Source of the DNA: JAPOUP01 sp965199865
GTDB lineage: Bacteria > Pseudomonadota > Alphaproteobacteria > Rhodobacterales > Rhodobacteraceae
Reading direction: 5' to 3'
Length of the DNA: 64,000 nucleotides
Assembly (NCBI GenBank): GCA_965199865.1
Contig: CBDATU010000020.1
Coordinates: 186,001-250,000 of the forward strand
Shown here one piece after another: positions 26,800 to 34,771 of the stretch (positions within the stretch are counted from its first letter, which is position 1; each line of letters opens with the position of its first letter). The notes below the pieces were generated by a model. It worked only from the letters and a program-made list of their open reading frames with translations, made no database searches and was not told where the DNA came from. The translations under genes were made by a program, and so were the position numbers.

Positions 26800-28055
26800 T
26801 GGCGGATTTTGCCGATTATCTCCCGCATCTGCCTGGCCCCGAGCAGTCCCGAATCGCTGGTGAAGACGCGATCAGTCACGCGAACGGTCGGCTCGCCCAG
26901 CCTAGGGCAGCAAATCTGTTCAGGGAATGGGGCGAGCTGGCGAGCCAGAAGTTTCGGGGGATCACCGTCGATGGCACCCGAATCTCGGGCGTCTATTCGC
27001 TTCGTGACGAGCGTGCGCCAGTCGCCGATATGGCCGGTGCGGCGGGGCAGCTTCTCGCTACGCTCGACATTGATGAACGTGCCCGTGGTTTACAGGACGT
27101 AGACAGCAACCTATGGCGGCAATGGCAGAACACGGAGATTTTCGTCGAAAGCCACGGGCTGCGGCTTGAATTTCTCTCTGCGCAAAAGCGGGAGCTGGTG
27201 CTACGGGTGCTGCGCGCCTCGTTGAGCCATCGGGGCTATGACAACGCCGTTGGTGTCATGCGGCTGAACGCGTTTCTGGGCGACCTGCTCGACGCCCCCG
27301 GTGTGCTTGGGGAATGGAGCTACAACTTCTGCGTCTATGGCAATCCTTCCAGCAGCGCCATCTGGGGCTGGCAGCTTTGGGGACATCACCTAGGGATTTC
27401 CTGCATGGTGATCGGTGGGCAGATGGTATTGACTCCGAGTTTCCTGGGTGCCGAGATCTGCTATGCTGACAAGGGTCGGTACAGGGGCCTACAGCTTTTT
27501 CAGGATGAGCAGCGCCTCGGGCTGGAACTGTTCAATTCGCTGCCAGCGCCCGACCAGCGACGGGCACGATTGGGTTTTGATCTGGGCGGATCCGATCTAC
27601 CAGAAGGTCGCGTTCATTTTGCGGATTATCTGATGCTTGGCGGTGCGCATCAGGACAACAGAATTGTCCCGCTGGAAGGTCTTGCGGCGGGCGGAATGGG
27701 TGTATCTCAGCGCAAACGCCTCCTGGATCTTGTGAACGCTTACGTGGGTGCGATGCCGGATGGACCACGGCAGGCCAGAATGGAGGATGTCGAACGGCAT
27801 CTACGACACACGCATTTCTGCTGGATCGGCGGCAACGGGCCATCGGACCCCTTCTATTACCGCATTCAAAGCCCAGTGATCTTCATCGAATTCGACCATC
27901 ATCCAGGGCTGTTTCTGACCAACGAAAAGCCGCTGGGTTTCCACGTGCACACTGTGGTCCGCAGCCCCAACGGCAACGATTACGGCATTGACGTCCTGCG
28001 CCAGCACTACGCCCAGTCCCACAAAACCGGTCCCGAGCACCATCACCGCAGTTAA
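26799..28055 (+). CDS. DUF3500 family protein
   Basis: A 418-residue protein of uncharacterised family DUF3500. Conserved segments are 'NLFREWGELASQKFRGITVDG', WSYNFCVYGNP, 'WGWQLWGHHLGISCMVIGGQ' (with the GHH dyad), TPSFLGAE and a late 'YYRIQSPVIFIEFDHHPGLF' and FHVHTVVRSPNGNDYG. Several His residues (GHH, DHH, HVH) suggest metal binding, but no activity is established. It is coupled to the SDR gene. Its last codons overlap the end of the convergent LysR gene by 4 bp. Confidence 0.82.
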   Translation: MADFADYLPHLPGPEQSRIAGEDAISHANGRLAQPRAANLFREWGELASQKFRGITVDGTRISGVYSLRDERAPVADMAGAAGQLLATLDIDERARGLQDVDSNLWRQWQNTEIFVESHGLRLEFLSAQKRELVLRVLRASLSHRGYDNAVGVMRLNAFLGDLLDAPGVLGEWSYNFCVYGNPSSSAIWGWQLWGHHLGISCMVIGGQMVLTPSFLGAEICYADKGRYRGLQLFQDEQRLGLELFNSLPAPDQRRARLGFDLGGSDLPEGRVHFADYLMLGGAHQDNRIVPLEGLAAGGMGVSQRKRLLDLVNAYVGAMPDGPRQARMEDVERHLRHTHFCWIGGNGPSDPFYYRIQSPVIFIEFDHHPGLFLTNEKPLGFHVHTVVRSPNGNDYGIDVLRQHYAQSHKTGPEHHHRS

Positions 28056-28954
28056 CGGTCAGAAATTTGCGCCGTGGCGGCCCGGACGGTTTCCATGAAG
28101 CTGGTCAAAGCACCCGTGGGCCTGGCCGACCGGCGCACGGCAATGCCCGCACTGGTTTGCCAAAGTGTCCCGCAAAGGTCGATCTGAACCAGGCCCTTCT
28201 CCTGCGCCAGTTCCAGCATTTGCTCGGGAATGTGGGCGACGTAGCTACCGCTGCGCAAAGTTTCCAGAAGGCTGTGAATGGACGTGGTCTCCATACTGAT
28301 CTTCGGCGGCTCGTGGCCATTCGCCGCAAAGAACGCGGAAATTCGATGTGTGCCAACGTAATCGCTCTTCAGCGTCAGCCAACGCTGTTGCGCCAAATCA
28401 ACGGCGGAGACACGCCTGCGGGCTGCCAGGGGGTGGCCTGGATGCGTGACAACAATGTGGTTCATCTCGAACAATGGCACCTGGGTGACCTCTGATCGTT
28501 CCGGAAAGTCCAGGGATATGCAGATCAGATCCAGATCGCCGGAAACCAGGGCAGGAACCAGCGTGTCAATGACACCGCCGACCAAAGTCACCCGAACGTC
28601 GGGGTGGGTTTTCTGAAACTCCGCGACCACAGGCGGTAAAATCCTGACAAGCCATATTGGACCAGCCCCAACCCGCAACCCACCCTGTTCGGTACCGGAC
28701 AGCTCTGCGACCCGCATCAGGGCGTGTCGGTATTCGTTCTCCATAACCCGAGCATGGTGCGCCAGAATTTTACCGGCCTTCGTCAATAGCACGCCTTTGG
28801 GTACTCGCGTGAACAGCCTGGTACCTATTTCGGCTTCCAGTTTCTGAATGCTCTTGGTCAATGCCGGCTGGCTGACATTCAACGACTCCGCCGCCGCGGT
28901 GATGCTGCCCATATCCGCCACCGCCAGAAAATTACGAAGTATCCGCGAGTACAT
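28052..28954 (-). CDS. LysR-family transcriptional regulator
   Basis: A full-length 300-residue LysR protein. The N-terminal winged helix-turn-helix is 'LRNFLAVADMGSITAAAESL' then NVSQPALTKSIQKLE and GTRLFTRVPKGVLLT. A linker helix and effector domain follow, with GGLRVGAGPIWLVRILPPVVAEFQ, 'PDVRVTLVGGVIDTLVPALV' and DLICISLDFPER. It is transcribed away from the crotonase operon that begins at 29125, the usual divergent arrangement, so it is the best candidate regulator of the 29-43 kb catabolic block. The 170 bp between them would carry its operators. Its 3' end touches the DUF3500 gene. Confidence 0.9.
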   Translation of the reverse strand: MYSRILRNFLAVADMGSITAAAESLNVSQPALTKSIQKLEAEIGTRLFTRVPKGVLLTKAGKILAHHARVMENEYRHALMRVAELSGTEQGGLRVGAGPIWLVRILPPVVAEFQKTHPDVRVTLVGGVIDTLVPALVSGDLDLICISLDFPERSEVTQVPLFEMNHIVVTHPGHPLAARRRVSAVDLAQQRWLTLKSDYVGTHRISAFFAANGHEPPKISMETTSIHSLLETLRSGSYVAHIPEQMLELAQEKGLVQIDLCGTLWQTSAGIAVRRSARPTGALTSFMETVRAATAQISDR

Positions 28955-29124
28955 TTTCAGCTCCGGTCATTCTGCCATCAGGCCGTGAGATAATTGGCGG
29001 TTATCGCACAGGTGGCAATTTGCATTTGACGCCTTGTGGCTGGTTGCGGCACCTTAACCGCGAAACGGCGCAGAACATATGACTTCAATGCCCAATCTTC
29101 TGCCAAACGAAAAAAGCCGAGAGA

Positions 29125-29976
29125 ATGATGGCCATAAATTCCTATTATCCCGTCCCCAAACTCGAAGAATATGCCCAGCGATTCGAGGAGTTCTTCAAAT
29201 TCAGGCGCGAGAACGGGATACTCGAGGTCCAGATGCACACCAAAGGTGGACCTGTCCATTGGTCCTATCAGTTCCACCATGCATTGGCGGAACTTTGGAC
29301 GGTCATCGGGCATGACAAGGAAAACGAGGTGCTGATCCTGACATCGACGGGTGATCAGTGGATCAATGAATGGGATGTCGAAAGCTTCAGGGAAGTCGAG
29401 CAGTCCCCGAACGACGACCAACGTTTTGACGTGCAGATCACTGACACGTTGAAGATCGTCGAAAACTTCATCAACGACATCGAGATCCCGACCATCGCTG
29501 CGATCAACGGCAAGGGAATACACTGGGAAATGTGCATGATGAGCGACATCACCATCTGCACGCCCGATTTCATCCTGCAGGACGACCATTACGGTATGGA
29601 TTCGGGCCATGTGCCTGGCGACGGGATGGGTCTGTGCCTGCAGAAGATTCTGGGCATCAAGCGCGGCAACTACGCGATGCTGACCTGTCAGGGCCTTGAT
29701 GCACAGCAATGCCTCGAACTAGGCGCTGTCAACGAGGTGGTTGAGCGAGACAGGATCGTCGACCGCGCATGGGAACTTGCGCGGATGATCATGAAGAAGA
29801 GCCGATCATGCCGCCGGATGACACACTATATCTGCGTCCGTCCCTGGAAAGCGGTAATCGAGCGCGACTTCCGCATTCACGTGCTGTCAGAAATGTATTC
29901 TTTCAACCTGTCCAGGTCACAACACGACTTTGAATACATCGAATACGAAGACGGCGAAGGGACGGCCAAGACCTGA
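29125..29976 (+). CDS. Crotonase-family hydrolase resembling 6-oxocamphor hydrolase
   Basis: A 283-residue crotonase-fold enzyme. It has 'GILEVQMHTKGGPVHWSYQF' with a downstream HH pair, VLILTSTGDQWINEWD, an oxyanion region IPTIAAINGKGIHWEMCMMSD, 'DFILQDDHYGMDSGHVPGDG' and GLDAQQCLELGAVNEVV. The spacing of Asp in VPGDG, the preceding His and the acidic C-terminal part follow 6-oxocamphor hydrolase, which cleaves a C-C bond in a cyclic beta-diketone without CoA. Ordinary enoyl-CoA hydratases lack the VPGDG loop. It could therefore perform a retro-Claisen ring opening. Two adjacent ATG codons (29125, 29128) follow a GAGAGA motif. It starts the plus-strand operon. Confidence 0.8.
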   Translation: MMAINSYYPVPKLEEYAQRFEEFFKFRRENGILEVQMHTKGGPVHWSYQFHHALAELWTVIGHDKENEVLILTSTGDQWINEWDVESFREVEQSPNDDQRFDVQITDTLKIVENFINDIEIPTIAAINGKGIHWEMCMMSDITICTPDFILQDDHYGMDSGHVPGDGMGLCLQKILGIKRGNYAMLTCQGLDAQQCLELGAVNEVVERDRIVDRAWELARMIMKKSRSCRRMTHYICVRPWKAVIERDFRIHVLSEMYSFNLSRSQHDFEYIEYEDGEGTAKT

Positions 29977-29981
29977 ACGTG

Positions 29982-31577
29982 ATGACAACACGCCCGAATT
30001 TCCTGTTTATCTCTACCGATCAGCAGCGCGCCGATCACTTGGGGTGCTATGGAAACCCGATTGTCCGAACGCCCGCGATCGACGGTCTGGCCGCAAGGGG
30101 CCTGGCGTTTGACAATTTCTTCGTCGCCTGCCCGATCTGTATGCCCAACCGGGTGGCGATCCTGACAGGCCGGATGCCTACCACCAATGGCACGCGCCAC
30201 AACGGCGTTCCTCTGGATCTGGATGCGGTGACATTCGTCGACCAGCTACGCGAAGCGGGCTATCATACTGGCCTCGTTGGAAAGGCGCATTTCCAGAACA
30301 TAACCGGGCATCCGCTGGAGCAGCCCGAAATTTTCCCGACCAGCCCTTCGCCAGAAAGACGGGAAGCATCCCATAGGTCGCGGTCAGGTCCGGAATACCA
30401 GGCGGAACTGATGCATCTATGGCGCGAGAATCCGTATCGCGACCGTCCTTCAACGCCCTATTACGGCTATGACTTCGTGCGTTTCGCCAATGGGCATTCC
30501 GACCATGTGCAAGGCCATTATACCGGTTGGCTGGCCCAGCGTCACGATGACCCGGACAGCCTGCGAGGACCGGAGAATGCCCTACCTGCGCCAGACTTCA
30601 CGGCACCGCAGTCCTGGCGCACTGCAATGCCGGAAGAACTGTATCCAACAACCTACATTGCGGAGACCTGCAGGGACTTCATCGCTGATCATGTGGCAAT
30701 GCGATCGCGCGATCCATTCTTCCTGCATTGCTCCTTCACTGATCCGCACCATCCGTTCACGCCGCCGGGGCAGTATTTCAACATGTACGACCCGGCGGAT
30801 ATTCCGCTACCCGCCTCTTTCGGCCATGTCGACCCGAACGAACCCGATTATCTGCGCCAGCTGCGCGAGGACTTCGCCCAGGGAATGGCGAGGAACACCG
30901 GACCATACCCGTTCTGTGCCACTGCCGATCAGATCCGCCAGTACACCGCTCTGACATACGGCATGATCACGATGATCAATGACGCGATTTCCGGGATTCT
31001 GGATCAACTGGACGATTTGGGCATACGTGACAACACGGTGGTGATCTTCACATCTGACCACGGCGACTTCATGGGCGATCACGGGCTGATGCTCAAACAC
31101 GGGCTTCACTATAATGGCGTTCTGCGCGTGCCATTCATCTGGGCGGACCCCAATTGTACCAAGCCTTGCAGGTCAGATATCCACGGCAGTTCCGTCGACA
31201 TCAGTTCCTGCGTGTTGGGTCGTGCCGGGATCATACCCATGAACGGCAGTCAGGGCCTCGACGTGGTAAGCGCCGCGAAATCCGGAGCCGCCATACCCCG
31301 GAAAGGCGTGTTAGTCGAAGAGGATGAGCTTGGCGCCCATCTGGGTCGAGATCAGGGCCTTCGCACGCGCAGCTATCTTCAGGACAACTGGCGTCTGACA
31401 TTGTGGCAGGGCATGGACGGAGGTGAGCTGTTTGATCGCAACACGGACCCGAATGAGATGCATAACCTGTGGACAGACCCATTGACCGCACCAAAGCGGG
31501 CGGAAATGACCGAGGCGATGCTGCGTGAAACCATCCGGCTAACCGACACCAGCCCATACGCGACCCATGTGGCGTAA
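29982..31577 (+). CDS. Type I sulfatase (arylsulfatase family)
   Basis: A 531-residue alkaline-phosphatase-superfamily sulfatase without a signal peptide, so probably cytoplasmic. The opening FLFISTDQQRADHLGCYG supplies the metal Asp pair. The maturation motif is CMPNR (Cys53-x-Pro-x-Arg57) within 'VACPICMPNRVAILTGRMPT', where Cys becomes formylglycine. Later metal and substrate residues appear in 'FFLHCSFTDPHHPFTPP' and VVIFTSDHGDFMGDHGLMLKHG. A formylglycine-generating enzyme would be needed; none is in the window. GTG at 29979 would add one residue. It follows the crotonase gene by 5 bp. Confidence 0.9.
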   Translation: MTTRPNFLFISTDQQRADHLGCYGNPIVRTPAIDGLAARGLAFDNFFVACPICMPNRVAILTGRMPTTNGTRHNGVPLDLDAVTFVDQLREAGYHTGLVGKAHFQNITGHPLEQPEIFPTSPSPERREASHRSRSGPEYQAELMHLWRENPYRDRPSTPYYGYDFVRFANGHSDHVQGHYTGWLAQRHDDPDSLRGPENALPAPDFTAPQSWRTAMPEELYPTTYIAETCRDFIADHVAMRSRDPFFLHCSFTDPHHPFTPPGQYFNMYDPADIPLPASFGHVDPNEPDYLRQLREDFAQGMARNTGPYPFCATADQIRQYTALTYGMITMINDAISGILDQLDDLGIRDNTVVIFTSDHGDFMGDHGLMLKHGLHYNGVLRVPFIWADPNCTKPCRSDIHGSSVDISSCVLGRAGIIPMNGSQGLDVVSAAKSGAAIPRKGVLVEEDELGAHLGRDQGLRTRSYLQDNWRLTLWQGMDGGELFDRNTDPNEMHNLWTDPLTAPKRAEMTEAMLRETIRLTDTSPYATHVA

Positions 31578-31673
31578 ATGGATATGCTTCCCGGTTATGG
31601 CAGGGCCGTAAACGACCATTGGACCGATGGGACCAACTCTGAGACCATATTCATACGCAAAGAGGGGAACATC

Positions 31674-32018
31674 ATGCTGCAGATCATGCAGGTCACACGG
31701 CCTGACGGCGCGAAAGCCCGCGATGTCAGGAAGCATCACGGCATGACCGCGATGCGCCAGCAGGGGATGGGTGTCGCCAGCCCTGAAGACTGCTGGATCG
31801 GTCTTTCGACCATTCCACCAGACGGCGGCATCGATACCGGCACGACCCCAACCTGCAATGACCACTTCGCTCCATCGGGGAAACCTGCTGTCAGCGCAGC
31901 GGGTGGAGACACCGAGCCTGACCCTTACGCTTCCTGCTGTCCGCCCCGCAAGGCCGGACGCCGCATCGAAAGCCGCGCCCGCTCTCCAATGCGAACGCCC
32001 GTGATCTCACCGAACTGA
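31674..32018 (+). CDS. Small cupin-domain protein
   Basis: A 114-residue product starting at an ATG preceded by AGAGGGGAA. The first half, MTAMRQQGMGVASPEDCWIG and LSTIPPDGGIDTG, and the second half, 'AVSAAGGDTEPDPYASCC' with RRIESRARSPMRTPVISPN, fit a small single-domain cupin. The stop TGA overlaps the ATG of the next gene (TGATG), so it is part of the operon. The segment TTPTCNDHFAPSGKP lacks the usual HxH...E metal ligands and the 'vyvvleGe' strand, so a locally compensated pair of indels, or loss of metal binding, is likely. Function is unknown. Confidence 0.5.
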   Translation: MLQIMQVTRPDGAKARDVRKHHGMTAMRQQGMGVASPEDCWIGLSTIPPDGGIDTGTTPTCNDHFAPSGKPAVSAAGGDTEPDPYASCCPPRKAGRRIESRARSPMRTPVISPN

Positions 32019-32977
32019 TGGCGGATTTGGGCATCTTCACCGTCGCGGTGATCGGATTTGGCACCATGGGACAGGGCATCGCCCAGAACTTCGCCGAGGC
32101 GGGGCTGGAGGTGCGCGTGGTCGACCGCGACGCCGATGCATTGCCGTGCGGAAAGGCGCAGATCCTCGCGAATCTGCGCGTCGCGGAAATGCATGACCTT
32201 GTTGAGGGGCCTGAGCGTATTGCGGCCAGGATCACTGGCCACTCGTGGAACAATGTTCGTAACGCAACGGAAGGTAGCGAACTGATCATTGAGACCGTCC
32301 CCGAGGTGCTCGACATCAAGCGCGAGGTATTTGCGGCGCTGGATAGCCTGCCGGAAGACGTATTGATCGGTTCCAATACCAGTAGTTTCACAGTGTCGCA
32401 AATGACCGAAGGTATGGCGACCGCCGCACGCGTGGTCGGTGTGCACTATTTCAACCCTGCCCATGTCATTCCGGCGGTTGAGATTCACCATGGGTCCAGA
32501 ACCTCAGAAGACGCCATCACGCGGATTGTCAGGATTATGGAGGGTGTCGGCAAAGTTCCAGTCCGGGTGCGGAAGGAAATTCCAGGTTTCATCATCAACC
32601 GGCTGACCGGTGCGCTGGAGCGCGAGATCGATCTGCTGCTTGATGAGGGAATCGTATCGCCGAACGATCTGGATGCGGCGGTCAAGGCCAGCCTTGGCTT
32701 CCGCCTGGCCTGTATCGGGCCAATGGAAGCCGAGGATTTCATTGGTCTGGACACGGCCTTTCGCGTGTCCAACAACATCTACAAGGGACTGAGCAATGCG
32801 ACCGAGGCTTCTGCGGAATTGGGTGAGAAGGTGAAACGCGGTGAGCTCGGCGTGAAATCCGGCAAAGGGTGGTACGACTACACCGGCATCCCTCTGTCCG
32901 AGACGTTTGCTAGGCGGGACCACAGGCTGCTGGCACAATTGGCGCTGTATCGCGCGGCGCGGAAGTCCGGGGGGTGA
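32018..32977 (+). CDS. 3-Hydroxyacyl-CoA dehydrogenase family protein
   Basis: A 319-residue NAD-dependent dehydrogenase. It has an N-terminal Rossmann fold (VAVIGFGTMGQGIAQNFAEAG), 'SELIIETVPEVLDIKREVFA' and IGSNTSSFTVSQMTEG, then the catalytic segment VVGVHYFNPAHVIPAVEI (His of the His-Glu dyad) and 'EIPGFIINRLTGALEREIDLL'. A C-terminal helical domain ends GVKSGKGWYDYTG. Length matches single-domain-pair HADs such as 3-hydroxybutyryl-CoA or L-gulonate dehydrogenases rather than large FadB proteins. It probably oxidises a 3-hydroxy acid or acyl-CoA made by the preceding enzymes. It is coupled to the cupin gene by TGATG. Confidence 0.88.
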   Translation: MADLGIFTVAVIGFGTMGQGIAQNFAEAGLEVRVVDRDADALPCGKAQILANLRVAEMHDLVEGPERIAARITGHSWNNVRNATEGSELIIETVPEVLDIKREVFAALDSLPEDVLIGSNTSSFTVSQMTEGMATAARVVGVHYFNPAHVIPAVEIHHGSRTSEDAITRIVRIMEGVGKVPVRVRKEIPGFIINRLTGALEREIDLLLDEGIVSPNDLDAAVKASLGFRLACIGPMEAEDFIGLDTAFRVSNNIYKGLSNATEASAELGEKVKRGELGVKSGKGWYDYTGIPLSETFARRDHRLLAQLALYRAARKSGG

Positions 32978-32981
32978 GGCT

Positions 32982-33974
32982 ATGAAGCTGGTCACGTTTC
33001 AGTTCACCACCGCCACGGGTCCAGTTGAACGGATTGGCGTGATTGTGGAAGACAGGATCGTCGACCTAAACCTTGCGTGCCGCCTGCAACTGGCAAGTAG
33101 CGGCGAAACAGGACGTGCGACGGAGATTGCCGACGCTCTGGTTCCGCCAGACATGATCTTCTTCCTCACTGGTGGAGCAATGTCGCACCGGGCGGCGGAT
33201 GAGGCCCTGGACTTTGTCGCAAGAACCGGACTGACCCAAGGCCCAGATGGCGAAACGGTCAGCCATCCGCTTGAATCCACCGTATTGCTGGCCCCAGTGC
33301 CGCGCCCGTCATCAATCCGTGACACACTGTCGTTCGAAGGGCACATGATCAACTTCGAACGGCGTACGGGCAGGAAAACCCCGCCACGCTGGTACGAGAC
33401 CCCGATCTATTACAAGGGCAATCCGGCGAGCGTTGTGGGCCATGGATCCGATTTGGTCTGGCCCGACTATACTGGTAAGTTCGACTACGAGCTAGAATTC
33501 GGTTGCTACATCGGCAAGTTGGGCAGCGATATCTCCGAAGAGAATGCCCGTGATCACATAGCCGGCTATACGATCTTCAACGACATGAGTGCCCGCGATG
33601 TGATCCCCCGTGAAGTCGCGATGTTCCTTGGTCCCGGCAAGGGCAAGGATATGGACACCGGCAATGTGATGGGGCCGTGTCTGGTCACGCCGGACGAATT
33701 GGATGTCTCCAGTCTCGACATGAAGGCGCGTATCAACGGCGAAGTATGGAGCCATTCGAATTCCAGCGACATGTATTGGAGCTTTGAACAGATCATCGCC
33801 CATATCTCGCGGTCTGAAACCCTCTATCCGGGAGATTTCATCGGGTCTGGCACGGTCGAAAATGGCTGCGGCGACGAACTGGAACGCTGGCTCAGACCCG
33901 GCGATGTGGTCGAGCTGGAGGTCGAGGGCATCGGCGTTCTGAGAAACAGAATTATAAGGGCATCAGACACGTAA
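32982..33974 (+). CDS. Fumarylacetoacetate hydrolase (FAH) family protein
   Basis: A 330-residue FAH-family enzyme; members hydrolyse or decarboxylate beta-diketo acids and 2-oxo-4-enoates at the end of aromatic degradation. The fold signature is present: RDTLSFEGHMINFERR, 'YYKGNPASVVGHGSDLVWP', the metal ligands in DYELEFGCYIGKLGSDI (ExE), 'GYTIFNDMSARDVIPRE', GKGKDMDTGNVMGPCLVT and FIGSGTVENGCGDELERWL. ATG at 32982 is used because MKLVTFQF is the family start and GGTGAGG lies before it. The stop codon ends one base into the following SDR start (33974). Confidence 0.9.
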   Translation: MKLVTFQFTTATGPVERIGVIVEDRIVDLNLACRLQLASSGETGRATEIADALVPPDMIFFLTGGAMSHRAADEALDFVARTGLTQGPDGETVSHPLESTVLLAPVPRPSSIRDTLSFEGHMINFERRTGRKTPPRWYETPIYYKGNPASVVGHGSDLVWPDYTGKFDYELEFGCYIGKLGSDISEENARDHIAGYTIFNDMSARDVIPREVAMFLGPGKGKDMDTGNVMGPCLVTPDELDVSSLDMKARINGEVWSHSNSSDMYWSFEQIIAHISRSETLYPGDFIGSGTVENGCGDELERWLRPGDVVELEVEGIGVLRNRIIRASDT

Positions 33975-34753
33975 TGGATATCGCAAAGCTCTTTGACCTA
34001 AGCGGAAAATCCGCCCTGATCACAGGTGCGACCGGTGCGTTGGGCAGTGCCGCAGCGCGCGCTCTTTCGTCGGCAGGTGCTCATGTGACGCTGGCAGGCG
34101 GGAACGCGGAAAAACTGGCTGCTCTGGCGAATGACCTGCCCGCGGGAAAGGTGACGGTGATTGCGGAACGCCCCACCGATGAGGTCGCCGTGGACCGGAT
34201 CATCAAAGCGGCCACTGGCGAGGACCGCGGACTTGATATTGTCGTTCCCGCATCGGGCACGGCGGCGGTGGCACCCGCGATAGAGATGTCGGTCGAGACA
34301 TGGGACAGGGTGATGGATGCCAATGTGCGTCAGGTCTGGCTGTTGTGCCGCGCCGCAGGCCGCATCATGATCCACCAGGGGCGCGGTGGGGCAATAGTTC
34401 CGATTTCCTCGGTTCGCGCCCGGTTTGCCACCGCTGCAGGCACCAGCGCCTATGGCACGTCCAAAACCGCGGTCGACATGTTGACCAAATCGTTCGCAGT
34501 CGAATGGGGGCCACACGGGATCCGGGTCAATGCGATCGCACCGACGGTGTTTCGTTCGGAGCTTACAGGGTGGCTGTTCGAGGACAGTGATCGTGCGAAT
34601 ACCGCACGCAAAGGCGTTCTGGCCCGTATTCCGCTCGGTCGACTTGCCGAACCTGACGACTTCGCAGGCGTGATCGTTTTTCTGGCCTCTGAAGCATCCT
34701 CGATCATCACTGGCGAGATCATAAACGTCGATGGGGGGTTTTCGGCAAATTAG
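33974..34753 (+). CDS. Short-chain dehydrogenase/reductase
   Basis: A 259-residue classical SDR. It has a cofactor loop ALITGATGALGSAAARALS, a second strand 'AHVTLAGGNAEKLAALAND', catalytic Ser in IVPISSVRARFATAAG and the YGTSK (YxxxK) motif in SAYGTSKTAVDMLTKSFAVE, then 'GIRVNAIAPTVFRSELTGWL' and a terminal GEIINVDGGFSAN. The full catalytic set contrasts with the SDR at 26020. It probably interconverts a cyclic or open-chain alcohol and ketone in the same pathway. It overlaps the FAH gene by one base; the hydroxylase follows after 18 bp. Confidence 0.9.
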   Translation: MDIAKLFDLSGKSALITGATGALGSAAARALSSAGAHVTLAGGNAEKLAALANDLPAGKVTVIAERPTDEVAVDRIIKAATGEDRGLDIVVPASGTAAVAPAIEMSVETWDRVMDANVRQVWLLCRAAGRIMIHQGRGGAIVPISSVRARFATAAGTSAYGTSKTAVDMLTKSFAVEWGPHGIRVNAIAPTVFRSELTGWLFEDSDRANTARKGVLARIPLGRLAEPDDFAGVIVFLASEASSIITGEIINVDGGFSAN

Positions 34754-34771
34754 GGAGGCAGGGACAGGTCA

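Noticed and set aside
28978..29709. 243-residue minus-strand frame
   Set aside because: It is antisense to the crotonase gene, which has clear fold motifs and a ribosome-binding site.
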